The position numbers and the translations under genes were made by a program. The notes beneath the pieces are model-generated. The model was not told the DNA's origin. It did no database searches and saw only the letters and a list, made by a program, of their open reading frames with translations. A stretch of DNA of 46,063 nucleotides from Streptomyces boluensis (GTDB taxonomy: Bacteria > Actinomycetota > Actinomycetes > Streptomycetales > Streptomycetaceae). The stretch spans positions 1-46,063 of the forward strand of contig NZ_JAAAHS010000015.1 in assembly GCF_009908195.1 (NCBI RefSeq). Reading direction: 5' to 3'. Shown piece after piece: positions 35,401 to 43,213 of this stretch (positions are counted from its first letter, which is position 1; each line of letters opens with the position of its first letter).

Positions 35401-36042
35401 CGCGAATGGCGTGCGGCGGCCGAGGCCCTGCTGCGCGTACCGGCCGGTCCCGTCGGCACCCCCACCGTCACCGCCGTACTGGACACGTGGCGGCGCCTCG
35501 TCAGCCGCGCCCGCGACGCAGAGTCGCCACTCCGTGCCGACATGCTCCGCCGCCTCACCGCCTGCGCCGAACTCCTCAGCAACGAAAGCGGAGCGGGCCA
35601 CGGAGGCGGCGGCGCGTCCCTGAACGAGGCGGCGACGACCGACGGCCTCGCCGACGCCCTGGAATCCGTCGGGCTGCACGCGCGTGCAGCCCGAGCGCGG
35701 CGCGACGCCTTGGCCGCAGAACTGTGCGCCGGGAAGTACCGGCCGGAACGCTGGGACCGGTTCCTGCAGACGCTGGAACGCCACAACAACCCCTGGGGCG
35801 GCGTCTACGCCATCCCCGGATACGTCACCGTTCCCCCGCCCGCCGCCTTCCTCACCGCCGCCAAGGACCTGCGAGAACGCGGCTCGGTGGTGGCGGCGAG
35901 GTTCGCCCTCGCCCTCGTACGGATCGGCGGCCAGCGGTCCTCCTGGACCGCCGACTGGCGGTCCGAACTCGACGCCCTGCGGGCCCACGAGGACGCGGAG
36001 ACGGCTCTGGAGGCGGAGTTGGTGTCACCGGACGAGTCGTGA
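32458..36042 (+). CDS. 1194-residue alpha-solenoid (HEAT-like) protein of unknown function
   Basis: The ATG at 32458 is the best start in frame, but the GGAAAGGAGG at about 32422 is too far upstream to be an ordinary ribosome site. The protein is soluble, rich in Leu/Ala/Arg, and made of repeated helical pairs, such as SRKEAARALGELPDAAAFDA LLTAW, DVRAVLAQFLVARVDRPDIA, and EAALRALAEVLLDPARAP, typical of HEAT repeats. The C-terminal 100 residues include a distinctive RPERWDRFLQTLERHNNPWG GVYAIPGY. There are no enzymatic motifs, signal peptide or membrane segments. It may be a scaffold; no function can be assigned. Confidence 0.82.
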   Translation: MAPHTSPQPLTPGWLSIHFDDQPFPARTSSLAGYARTLAPDAYAALHRTLDAGTVYERHTALFLAVARRDLPTVGAALADPVLRRRALSAAIRLPVPEEPLERLALNPARAVRHDTYRVLRLSRRDRLAARLLPRVHERYGADDAARLLPACPSATVDTWLPRLDPPHGVLRTLTRTAPLAVARLIAARYAQLTPQDRSAVHSFGRHHRDLASIAAIRDPEAALVLVRAVPHLLDGRAAVAVLRQPAAALDALRAARPPGRGEAEPVGPADRPSSQLRVPPGPLPKKVRTALHRLAPDDLIELAEHCADGVRRQHPGERQDVAPDSMLMLLPPAERLRIVTRRAERLRGGFGALPVRVLAALEPADRAPLIEPLRQRWARRHRRAARYAVVLPLSMVEPLLIEMAGQHRLHDRYLAWPTLLACAELNGDPAEFARIAALCERAWHDRDEIRRHTLTQLAGAAAELLRALPRQVLRDAALTAVQSRDSSSGTLTAAGRLLRRSTLAQISGQDLENAAYSAGLLCQVLNDTRHPLHASRRYGTESYRSSGGRRSGGAVQPLPLDTATAQALWAAISVDATPHTRENPALCVTLAELLAPHLERLPDLDRRVHDIALTSTDPTLAARAAGLWVAPSARREQRCAELIAQDVSFADVPRVLHTLATRRTDLLDPVIAAATDGLTGHLRPRATPWVPCVAPAVTGRWLPRQRRALNEHYARVARDEDVPLHTRADAASRLRTPELLTGLADEAPQPVAAAALGALGVTASVVTVEAAPDAEEPADESIACLLRHTGRGGVRGRAAMAALRQVFGTRPADEAVTLLGSVLTDLANPVGSRKEAARALGELPDAAAFDALLTAWDVENQHRDVRAVLAQFLVARVDRPDIADRLVPCLDEPALREVVLHTRVVHDLGHASGSASGPVSGPAHWATAYTAFLIRVLHTTGMSHDAVATACRTLAARSVPDPEAALRALAEVLLDPARAPREWRAAAEALLRVPAGPVGTPTVTAVLDTWRRLVSRARDAESPLRADMLRRLTACAELLSNESGAGHGGGGASLNEAATTDGLADALESVGLHARAARARRDALAAELCAGKYRPERWDRFLQTLERHNNPWGGVYAIPGYVTVPPPAAFLTAAKDLRERGSVVAARFALALVRIGGQRSSWTADWRSELDALRAHEDAETALEAELVSPDES

Positions 36043-36073
36043 CCGCCGCTGAGTCGAGAGCCGCCGCGCTCAC

Positions 36074-37030
36074 TCAGGTGGGGCGTACGGCCATCTTGTC
36101 GAGGGCCTCCAGAAGCGCGGGCAGTTCGGGCCCGCGCCCCACGGGCAGGACTTCGCCCGGCTCCTCGTCGAGCAGCACGAACGCGATGTCGTCGGTCCTC
36201 GCCACCAGCGACCAGCCAGGACCGTCGGCCCGCAACGTACGAGCGTCCTGCGTGGCGAAGGCCGAACGCACCCGGCCGAGCGGCGGCGGAGTGTCGACGT
36301 ACGCGCGAGCCTCCGCGAGCACGCGCCGCACACCGGTCGCCGGTTGGGCGGGCGTCTCGTCGCCGTCGGTCTCGGTGGCCGAGTCCGTCTCCGTCTCCGC
36401 CTCCGTCTCGGTCCCTGTCTCTTCGTCGACGGCCTTGACGCCTTCCACGCCCTCGACGCCTTCCACGCCCTCGTCGTCCTGCGCACCCGTGTCCGGCTCG
36501 TCCGCCTCGGAGGGCTCCGTCTCAAACTCCGAGTCGTCGATCTGGGACCGCCAGGTCGCCCACTGCAGGGCGATCTCGTCGGCGCCGAGGCGGCGTTGGG
36601 CCGGACCCCATGTGCTGGTGTCCGGGGGAGTGAGCGTGCGGGCGTCGGGGGCGTCCGGGTCCGGCTCTGGGTCGTGCGGCGCGGCCACGCCCGGCGCCGC
36701 GACGGCCACCGCGAGCGGCCAGCCCGGCAGCGCGCACACCACGGTGCGGTCGTCCGGCGAGAGGTCGTACTCCATGCCGCAGTCCCAGGAGGCGATGGCG
36801 ACGGCCACGAGGGACACGTCGTCCACGACGACCGTCCAGCGGGCGCCGTCGCAGTCCTGCCCGAGCACGAGGCCGTACCCGTCGGTGAGCGGTGCGAGAC
36901 CGAGGGCTTCGCATGCTTCCGGATAGTCGTCGCCGAGTGCGCTGGGGAACTTCGCGGGCGTCAACAGCACAGCTGTGAGCACGTACAGCGCATCATCGTC
37001 GGCGGTGACGGCCTGGTCCGTCCCGGCCAT
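36074..37030 (-). CDS. Uncharacterised protein with acidic repeat linker
   Basis: 318 residues from ATG 37030; the open frame runs further up, but the upstream part lies in repetitive intergenic DNA. The N-terminal domain (ALYVLTAVLLTPAKFP, VVVDDVSLVAVAIASWDCGM EYDLSPDDRTVV) and the C-terminal domain (SLVARTDDIAFVLLDEEPGE, LPALLEALDKMAV) are joined by a low-complexity linker of EGVEGVEGV and TETEAETETDSATETDGDE. The linker comes from tandem DNA repeats at about 36360-36480. No family was recognised. It is convergent with the solenoid gene, 31 bp apart. Confidence 0.7.
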   Translation of the reverse strand: MAGTDQAVTADDDALYVLTAVLLTPAKFPSALGDDYPEACEALGLAPLTDGYGLVLGQDCDGARWTVVVDDVSLVAVAIASWDCGMEYDLSPDDRTVVCALPGWPLAVAVAAPGVAAPHDPEPDPDAPDARTLTPPDTSTWGPAQRRLGADEIALQWATWRSQIDDSEFETEPSEADEPDTGAQDDEGVEGVEGVEGVKAVDEETGTETEAETETDSATETDGDETPAQPATGVRRVLAEARAYVDTPPPLGRVRSAFATQDARTLRADGPGWSLVARTDDIAFVLLDEEPGEVLPVGRGPELPALLEALDKMAVRPT

Positions 37031-37121
37031 GGCATCCTCCACTTCGCTTTGTCGGTCGGCGCACCTTAACGAGTGGGTAACTCGCGCGTCGAGGCCCGGA
37101 GATACTTCAAAGTCGCTCGTC

Positions 37122-37159
37122 GGCACCCTTGTGCTTGCCTGGCACCCGTGTGCGTGCCC
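37122..37159. repeat. Two-copy 19-bp tandem repeat plus nearby GCCGA run
   Basis: GGCACCCTTGTGCTTGCCT (37122-37140) is followed immediately by GGCACCCGTGTGCGTGCCC (37141-37159), 16 of 19 positions identical. About 90 bp further on, a pentamer run (GCCGA three times, then GCCGC) lies at about 37248-37272. The role is unknown; this tract is between two leftward genes. Confidence 0.65.
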
Positions 37160-37271
37160 CGGCACGGTGACGTGTGGGTGGTGGCGTGGTCGGATGTGCC
37201 GCCACCGTGCCGGGAGCCGTATCGCGCCGTTTCGCGCCGTGTTGCGCCGAGCCGAGCCGAGCCGCGCCGCG

Positions 37272-37583
37272 TCAGTCGGTGGGCAGGCCGAGGAGTGTGC
37301 GCGCGACCTGCTCCGGTGACTCGTCGCGCTCACGCGCCAGCGCGATCACCGCGCGGCACGCGAGCTCGCTGACGCCGAAGGAGAGTGCCTCGGGTGAGAC
37401 CCAGCCGGCGGCGTCGTCCATCCGCTCCTGGTCGTCCTCCGCTCCGGCGGCAACATAAGTGGCCGCCGCCTCGAAGAGGTTGCGTGAGCCCTTCGCCTTT
37501 GTGGTGCCACGCGGGCTTTCGTCGACGGTCGTGCCGGGCTCGCGCCCGTCCGGCCGGAACAGCCTGCGGAGTATGTCGGTCAT
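37272..37583 (-). CDS. Small uncharacterised protein
   Basis: 103 residues from ATG 37583. It begins MTDILRRLFRPDGRE, has a helical FEAAATYVAAGAEDDQERM and ends SELACRAVIALARERDESPE then QVARTLLGLPTD. It is mostly alpha-helical, soluble and acidic at the C-terminus. No family was recognised. It is oriented with the next leftward gene at 37030, separated by a repeat-containing gap of 241 bp. Confidence 0.6.
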   Translation of the reverse strand: MTDILRRLFRPDGREPGTTVDESPRGTTKAKGSRNLFEAAATYVAAGAEDDQERMDDAAGWVSPEALSFGVSELACRAVIALARERDESPEQVARTLLGLPTD

Positions 37584-37732
37584 GGTCGAACTGCCTTCCC
37601 CCTGTGCGGTCTTCCGGCCTTGCGCGCACGCGGTACGAGCTCCCGCGCGGCGGCCGGACGGGATGCTGCTGCCCCCGTTTTCATTGTCGTCGGAAACCAC
37701 CTCAGCTCGCTCTCGGGCGCGCGCAGCCGTTG

Positions 37733-38365
37733 TCAGTCCTCGCGCACCGCCAGGGCCAGGAAGCGGTCGTCCTCGTCCACGTACGACATCAGGTTCCAGC
37801 CCGAACCGGCAAGCAGGGGACGGAGATTGGCCTCCGCGCGCAGGTCGTCCGGAGTGAGCTGCCGTCCGTGCCGGGCCGCGAGCGCCGCGCGGCCGATGGG
37901 GTGGAACAGCGCCAACTGCCCACCGGGGCGCACCACTCGCGCCAACTCCCGTAGATTTTCCGTCGGTTGGGGCAGGTGGGCGATGAGGCCGGCCGCGAAC
38001 ACCGCGTCCATGGAGCCGGTGCGGATCGGCAGCCGCGACACATCCGCGCGCACCAGGGAACTGTCCCGATCACGGCCCGCCCGCGCCGCGGCGGTCAGCA
38101 TCTCGGCGGTGAGGTCGGCGCCCACGACCAGGCCCTCTGCGCCCACGGCGGCACGCAGCGCGGGCAGGGCTCTCCCCGTGCCGGAGCCCGCGTCGAGTAC
38201 GGACGCTCCGGCGCGCAGGCCGAGTTCGGCGACCGCTGCCGCGTACGCCGGGCCGTCGTCCGGGAACCGTGCGTCCCATCCGGCGGCGCGGGCGCCGAAG
38301 AACTCCTGGACGCGGGCGGTGTCGTACTCCTGGGGCTGCCGTGCACGGCTGTCGTTGTCGCTCAT
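37733..38365 (-). CDS. Class I SAM-dependent methyltransferase
   Basis: 210 residues from ATG 38365. Motif I SVLDAGSGTGRALPAL at about 59-74, acidic loop VVGADLTAEMLTAA, motif II-like SMDAVFAAGLIAHLPQPTEN and motif III VVRPGGQLALFHPIG follow the Methyltransf_11/25 order. The C-terminus (GWNLMSYVDEDDRFLALAV) is typical of small actinobacterial members with unknown acceptors. It is divergent from the MHYT gene, with three iterons in the shared promoter region. Confidence 0.88.
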   Translation of the reverse strand: MSDNDSRARQPQEYDTARVQEFFGARAAGWDARFPDDGPAYAAAVAELGLRAGASVLDAGSGTGRALPALRAAVGAEGLVVGADLTAEMLTAAARAGRDRDSSLVRADVSRLPIRTGSMDAVFAAGLIAHLPQPTENLRELARVVRPGGQLALFHPIGRAALAARHGRQLTPDDLRAEANLRPLLAGSGWNLMSYVDEDDRFLALAVRED

Positions 38366-38414
38366 GCCTTCATGATTCCGCAGAGCACTGACAACGGGGC
38401 TGTCCGGCGAGGGC

Positions 38415-38474
38415 GAGTGCACCCCGTGAAGTGGTGAGTGCACCGCGTGACATGACGCGAGCACCCCGTGAAGG
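38415..38474. repeat. Three direct repeats at exact 21-bp spacing (iterons)
   Basis: GCACC starts at 38419, 38440 and 38461. The full units read GAGTGCACCCCGTGAA, GAGTGCACCGCGTGAC and CGAGCACCCCGTGAAG. Exact 21-bp phasing places them on the same face of the helix two turns apart. They lie 50-110 bp upstream of the methyltransferase start and 140-200 bp upstream of the MHYT gene, so they probably bind a regulator cooperatively. Confidence 0.7.
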
Positions 38475-38613
38475 GGAAGCTCCGCTTCGCACGTCCGTAC
38501 TGCGCGCATGTTCGACCCTGGATCGATCGTTCCGGAACATATCCATGTCATATTCCGCCAGCTTGCGAACTGCGCCCCTTGTGCGCCCCCGGCAGGTCTA
38601 GCGTCCCTGAGCC

Positions 38614-39390
38614 ATGGGACACCTGGACCACGCCACCTTCGGCTGGCTGACCCCCGCACTGTCGTACGTCATGGCGTGCATCGGCGCGGCACTCGGCCTG
38701 CGCTGCACCGTCCGCGCCCTCGCCACCACCGGCAGGGCGCGCCGCAACTGGCTGATCACCGCCGCCACCGCGATCGGAACCGGGATCTGGACGATGCACT
38801 TCGTCGCGATGCTCGGTTTCAGCGTCACCGGCACGGAGATCCGCTACAACGTGCCGCTGACCATCCTCAGCCTCGTTGTCGCCATGCTGGTCGTCGGTGG
38901 CGGAGTCTTCGCCGTCGGCTACAGCCGGGACCGCGGGCGCGCGCTCGTGGTGGGCGGTCTCGCCACCGGCATCGGCGTCGCCAGCATGCACTACCTGGGC
39001 ATGGCGGCGGTACGGCTGCACGGCGAGGTCATCTTCGATCCGGTACGCGTCGGCCTCTCTGTGGTGATCGCTGTCATCGCCGCGACGGCGGCCCTGTGGG
39101 CCGCGCTCAACATCACCTCACCGCTCGCGGTGGCCGTCGCCTCCCTGGTGATGGGCGGAGCGGTCAGCAGCATGCACTACACGGGCATGTTCGCGGTGAC
39201 CGTGCGCGTCGACCCCTCCAGTGCGCTGCTCCCCGGAGCCACGGCGATGCAGTTCGTCTTCCCCCTCGCCGTCGGCCTCGGCTCGTACCTCTTCCTCACC
39301 TCGGCCTTCGTCGCGCTCTCCCCGACCGCGGTGGAGAGCGCGGCCTCGGCCGCCGCCCAACGCCCGCTGGAAGGAGCCGCCGCACCCTGA
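38614..39390 (+). CDS. MHYT-domain membrane sensor protein
   Basis: 258 residues with seven predicted transmembrane helices. Three MHYT-type repeats are visible: IWTMHFVAML at about 58-67, ASMHYLGM at about 123-130 and SSMHYTGM at about 189-196. The conserved Met, His and Tyr are proposed in the family to bind copper and sense diatomic gases such as O2, CO or NO. There is no GGDEF/EAL output domain, so signalling would need a partner protein. The ATG at 38614 begins MGHLDHATFGWLTPALSY, typical for streptomycete members. It precedes the conservon by 130 bp. Confidence 0.9.
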   Translation: MGHLDHATFGWLTPALSYVMACIGAALGLRCTVRALATTGRARRNWLITAATAIGTGIWTMHFVAMLGFSVTGTEIRYNVPLTILSLVVAMLVVGGGVFAVGYSRDRGRALVVGGLATGIGVASMHYLGMAAVRLHGEVIFDPVRVGLSVVIAVIAATAALWAALNITSPLAVAVASLVMGGAVSSMHYTGMFAVTVRVDPSSALLPGATAMQFVFPLAVGLGSYLFLTSAFVALSPTAVESAASAAAQRPLEGAAAP

Positions 39391-39520
39391 CCGCGACGAC
39401 GCGCCCCCCAGCGTCAACCCGCACCAGGAACGCGCACTGCACACACCGGCCGCAGCTCCCCACCCCCTCCTCGGCCGCTGGACAGGAACAGCCACAGACC
39501 CCGGCCCGAGCGAGGAGGCC

Positions 39521-42337
39521 ATGCGCACACCCCGCCGCACATCACCCGGCCCCGAACACCCCTCAGAACACGGCACTTCAGTGCCCGACCCCGGATTGGA
39601 CCCCGGACCCCCGCGCGGCCGCCGCGCCCACGCGGGCGCGCCCGCTGCAGAGGACGCGACGAGCACGCACCACGCACAGCACGACCCGACCGCAAAACCC
39701 AACCCGAGCACACCGAAACCCGCTCCACGCGCGCGTGCCGGACGCCTGCGGCTGCGCCCCCGCACTGTGCGCGCCAAGGTCGTCTGCCTCCTCATGGTGC
39801 CCGTCGTGTCGCTGCTCGCCCTGTGGGCGTACGCCACCGTCACCACCGCGCAGGACGTGGCCGAACTCCGGCAGGTGCGGCGGGTGGACGAGCAGGTACG
39901 TGCCCCCGTCGCCGCGGCCGTCACCGCACTGCAGGAGGAGCGCGACGCCGCCGTGCGGCACGCCGCAGAGCCGGGCGCCGACCGTGCCGCCCGCCTGAAA
40001 CAGCGGGCCGCCGCCACCGACCGGGCCGTGAACCGGCTGCGCCTCGGCCCGGCGCACACGGTCGCCGACAGTGGCGACCTGCCGCCCGATGTCGCCGTAC
40101 GCCTCGACGACTTCATGACCCGGACGAACGGGCTCACCTCGCTGCGCACCACGGTTCTGGACCACCGCACCGACTGGGACGAGGCGTACGACACGTACAC
40201 GAGGACCATCTCCGCCGCCTTCGGCGTGAACGGCGCCCTCACCGGCATCGCCGACGCCCAACTCGGCTCCGACGCGCGCGTGCTGCTCGAACTCGGCCAG
40301 GCGGGCGAGATGTTGGCCCGCCAGGACACCCTGCTTGCCTCCGCGCGCCTCACCGGCTCCCTGGACGGCGAACGGCTGCACCGCTACCTGGGCGCCGTCG
40401 ACTCCCGCCGCACCCTCACCGACACCGCCGTACGCGACCTGCACGGGCCCGACCGCGATGCGTGGCGCGACCTGGAGGCGGGCAGTGCGTACCGCGACGT
40501 GCGCGCCACCGAGGACAAGGTGCTCGCCGCGTCCGACGGCGCCAAGGCCTACGCGGCCATCAAGGGCGGCGCCGGGGAACAGGCCTACCCGGATGTGCGC
40601 GAGCGGCTGCGCGCCATCGAGGCGGAGGCGCGTCGCAGTGGTGCGGAGCGCGCCGACCCGTTCACGCGCGGGGCGCTCACCCCGGCGGGCGCCGCGGTCC
40701 TGTTCGGGTTGCTCGCCGTCGCCGCGTCGCTCGTCATCTCCGTACGCATCGGCCGCGCACTGGTCGTCGAACTGGTCAGCCTCCGCAACAGTGCCCTGGA
40801 GATCGCCCGGCGCAAACTCCCGCACGCTATGGACCGGTTGCGCGCCGGCGAAGAGATCGACGTCCATGCGGAGGCCCCGAAGGGCCCCGCCACCGACGAC
40901 GAGACCGGTCAGGTCGCGGAGGCCCTGCACACTGTGCACCGGGCGGCGCTGCGCGCGGCCGTCGAGCGCGCCGAACTCGCCAGCGGCATCTCCGGGGTCT
41001 TCGTGAACCTGGCCCGCCGCTCCCAGGTCCTCGTACACCGCCAACTGAACCTTCTCGACGCGATGGAACGCCGCGCCGACGACCCCAACGAACTCGGTGA
41101 CCTCTTCCGGCTCGACCACCTCACCACCCGTATGCGACGGCATGCGGAGAGCCTGATCATCCTGTCCGGCTCCCCGCCGGGCCGGGCCTGGCGCGCACCG
41201 GTGTCCCTCACCAGCGTCGTGCGCGCCGCCGTCTCCGAAATCGAGGACTACGCGCGCGTGGAGGTCCGTCAGTTCCCGGAGGCTGCCGTTGTCGGCTCCG
41301 CCATCGCCGACGTCACCCACCTCCTGGCCGAACTCATCGAGAACGCCGCCCAGTTCTCCCCGCCGCACACCAGGGTGCGGGTCAGCGGCGAACCCGTCGG
41401 CAACGGTTACGCCCTGGAGGTAGAGGACCGGGGTCTCGGCATGGGCAGGGAGCGGCTGGACGCGGCCAACCGGCGCATCGAGCAGTCCGAGGCCCTCGAC
41501 CTGTTCGACAGCGACCGGCTGGGCCTCTTCGTCGTCAGCAGGCTCTCCTCACGGCACGGCATCAGGGTGCATCTGCGCACCTCGCCGTACGGCGGCACCA
41601 CGGCCGTGGTGTTGCTGCCCACGGGACTCCTCCAACAGGCCACCGAGGAAAGCGCCTTGGCCGCCCCCGCTCCCGCCCCTGTCCCTGTCCCTGTCCCTGA
41701 AATCGGCACCCTCAGAGACCGGTTCGAGCACGCGCGCGTGCCGGGCCACGACGAGGGCCGCGACAACGCCCACACCAACGCCCACACCAGCGCCCACGAC
41801 AACGCTCACCCACGCGATGTGGCGGCCTTCCCGCGTGCGTCGACCAGCTCCGTACGCCCGGCAAGGCAGCGTCCCGAACTCGCACCCTCGGACCAGCCGG
41901 AACCGGCCGCCCGACCCGGCGTCATCACCCTCAAGCTCCACACCAGTACGGGCACCGGCCCCCATGAAGCCGCCACGGAACAGGACTCCCGGAACCGGCC
42001 CCCGGACACCAGCACGCGCGCGTGGTCACCGGAGCCCGACGGCCACACAGGGCCGGAGTCCGTCGACGACGACATCGGCGGACTGCCCCGCAGGGTGCGC
42101 CAGGCCAGCCTCGCCCCACAACTGCGCGAGCACCCCGCCGCCGAGCCCACACCGGTACCCCAAGGCGCCCCCGAGCCCGGCGAACGTACCCCCGAACAAG
42201 TCAGAGCCCGTATGACGGCGTACCGCGACGGCTGGGCGCGAGGCGGCGGCCGCCCACCTGGGGCACCCGGCAGGCCTCGCCCCGGAAGCCCCCGCCCCGG
42301 CAAAACCGGCGACAGCAGCGAAGGAGACCGCACATGA
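39521..42337 (+). CDS. cvnA: Conservon sensor histidine kinase-like protein CvnA
   Basis: 938 residues; GAGGAGG lies directly before the ATG. A Pro/Thr-rich cytoplasmic start is followed by a first membrane helix (VVCLLMVPVVSLLALWAYAT, about 88-107), an extracellular nitrate-sensing-like helical domain (about 108-385), a second helix (AAVLFGLLAVAASLVISVRI, about 388-407), and a HAMP-like stretch. The dimerisation region (FVNLARRSQVLVHRQLNLLD) and an HATPase domain come next: LAELIENAAQFSPP, EDRGLGMGRERLD, DRLGLFVVSRL. A disordered Pro/His-rich tail of about 230 residues ends the protein. The stop overlaps cvnB (ATGA). Cvn complexes act like membrane-tethered G-protein systems. Confidence 0.92.
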   Translation: MRTPRRTSPGPEHPSEHGTSVPDPGLDPGPPRGRRAHAGAPAAEDATSTHHAQHDPTAKPNPSTPKPAPRARAGRLRLRPRTVRAKVVCLLMVPVVSLLALWAYATVTTAQDVAELRQVRRVDEQVRAPVAAAVTALQEERDAAVRHAAEPGADRAARLKQRAAATDRAVNRLRLGPAHTVADSGDLPPDVAVRLDDFMTRTNGLTSLRTTVLDHRTDWDEAYDTYTRTISAAFGVNGALTGIADAQLGSDARVLLELGQAGEMLARQDTLLASARLTGSLDGERLHRYLGAVDSRRTLTDTAVRDLHGPDRDAWRDLEAGSAYRDVRATEDKVLAASDGAKAYAAIKGGAGEQAYPDVRERLRAIEAEARRSGAERADPFTRGALTPAGAAVLFGLLAVAASLVISVRIGRALVVELVSLRNSALEIARRKLPHAMDRLRAGEEIDVHAEAPKGPATDDETGQVAEALHTVHRAALRAAVERAELASGISGVFVNLARRSQVLVHRQLNLLDAMERRADDPNELGDLFRLDHLTTRMRRHAESLIILSGSPPGRAWRAPVSLTSVVRAAVSEIEDYARVEVRQFPEAAVVGSAIADVTHLLAELIENAAQFSPPHTRVRVSGEPVGNGYALEVEDRGLGMGRERLDAANRRIEQSEALDLFDSDRLGLFVVSRLSSRHGIRVHLRTSPYGGTTAVVLLPTGLLQQATEESALAAPAPAPVPVPVPEIGTLRDRFEHARVPGHDEGRDNAHTNAHTSAHDNAHPRDVAAFPRASTSSVRPARQRPELAPSDQPEPAARPGVITLKLHTSTGTGPHEAATEQDSRNRPPDTSTRAWSPEPDGHTGPESVDDDIGGLPRRVRQASLAPQLREHPAAEPTPVPQGAPEPGERTPEQVRARMTAYRDGWARGGGRPPGAPGRPRPGSPRPGKTGDSSEGDRT

Positions 42338-42771
42338 CCGGCGACCCGCGCCCCGGAACCGCACACCGCTCCGGTGAACTCGACTGGCTCCTCGACGACT
42401 TGGTGGCCCGTGTCGGCGACGTCCGGCACTGTGTGGTGCTCTCCAACGACGGGCTCGCCGTCGGATCCTCCAGCACCCTGCGCCGCGCGGACGCCGAGCA
42501 CCTGGCCGCCGTCGCCTCCGGCTTCCACAGTCTGGCCAAGGGCGCCGGCCGGCACTTCGGTGTCGGGGGAGTGCGCCAGACGATGGTCGAGATGGACGAC
42601 GGATTCCTGTTCGTCGCCGCGGCGGGAGACGGCTCCTGCATCGCCGTATTGAGCACGGCGGCCGCCGACATCGGTCTGGTCGCGTACGAGATGGCCCGTC
42701 TGGTCAAGCGCGTCGGCGAGCACCTGTACACGCCGCCCCGGTACGCCGAGCAGCCCCCCGCCGCGCGGTGA
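42334..42771 (+). CDS. cvnB: Conservon roadblock/LC7 protein CvnB
   Basis: 145 residues, AAGGAG upstream. The roadblock/LC7 fold reads LDWLLDDLVARVGDVRHCVV, LSNDGLAVGSSSTLRRADAE, HLAAVASGFHSLAKGAGRHF, then VRQTMVEMDDGFLFVAAAGD GSCIAVLS. Such proteins in the bacterial MglB/CvnB group bind the small GTPase partner and act as GAP- or scaffold-like subunits. A close paralogue is encoded at 44655. Confidence 0.93.
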   Translation: MTGDPRPGTAHRSGELDWLLDDLVARVGDVRHCVVLSNDGLAVGSSSTLRRADAEHLAAVASGFHSLAKGAGRHFGVGGVRQTMVEMDDGFLFVAAAGDGSCIAVLSTAAADIGLVAYEMARLVKRVGEHLYTPPRYAEQPPAAR

Positions 42772-42790
42772 GCGGGAGAGGCGGCCGCAG

Positions 42791-43213
42791 ATGAGCACCC
42801 GGAACGGGCCTCAGGGCGGCGACCGCGCGCAGCCCGGCAGCCAGTGGTACGACGCGGAGGCGGGGCCGCTCGTACGTCCTTACGCGATGACGGGCGGCCG
42901 CACCGACCCCGGCCCGGCGGCGGCGCGCTTCGACCTGATCGCCCTCGTCGCCCTGGACGCCAACGCACCCGAGGCGGGCGGCGACAGCGCGCTCGGCCCC
43001 GAACACCGGGCGATCGTCGACCTGTGCCGCACAGAAGTGCAGTCGGTCGCCGAACTCGCCGCGGGAGCCGACCTCCCCGTCGGAGTGGTGAGGGTGCTCC
43101 TCGGCGACCTCCTCGCCGGTGGCTGCGTGAAGATCAGCCGCCCCGTGCCGCCCGCGCAACTGCCCGACGAACGGATCCTGCGCGAAGTGATCGAGGGACT
43201 GCGTGCTCTGTGA
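42791..43213 (+). CDS. cvnC: Conservon DUF742 protein CvnC
   Basis: 140 residues, 19 nt after cvnB. It carries the DUF742 pattern: VRPYAMTGGRTDPG at about 34-47, FDLIALVALDA, LGPEHRAIVDLCRTEVQSVA ELAAGADLPVGVVRVLLGDL, and the usual end DERILREVIEGLRAL. The middle resembles a winged helix. The protein is complete, so the extra DNA before cvnD is not a deletion product of cvnC. Confidence 0.92.
   Translation: MSTRNGPQGGDRAQPGSQWYDAEAGPLVRPYAMTGGRTDPGPAAARFDLIALVALDANAPEAGGDSALGPEHRAIVDLCRTEVQSVAELAAGADLPVGVVRVLLGDLLAGGCVKISRPVPPAQLPDERILREVIEGLRAL

Noticed and set aside
38366..38659. Longer methyltransferase start including the iteron region
   Set aside because: The extra residues come only from the iterons (repeated LHGV/HAVHSP) and no ribosome site precedes them; ATG 38365 fits the family.
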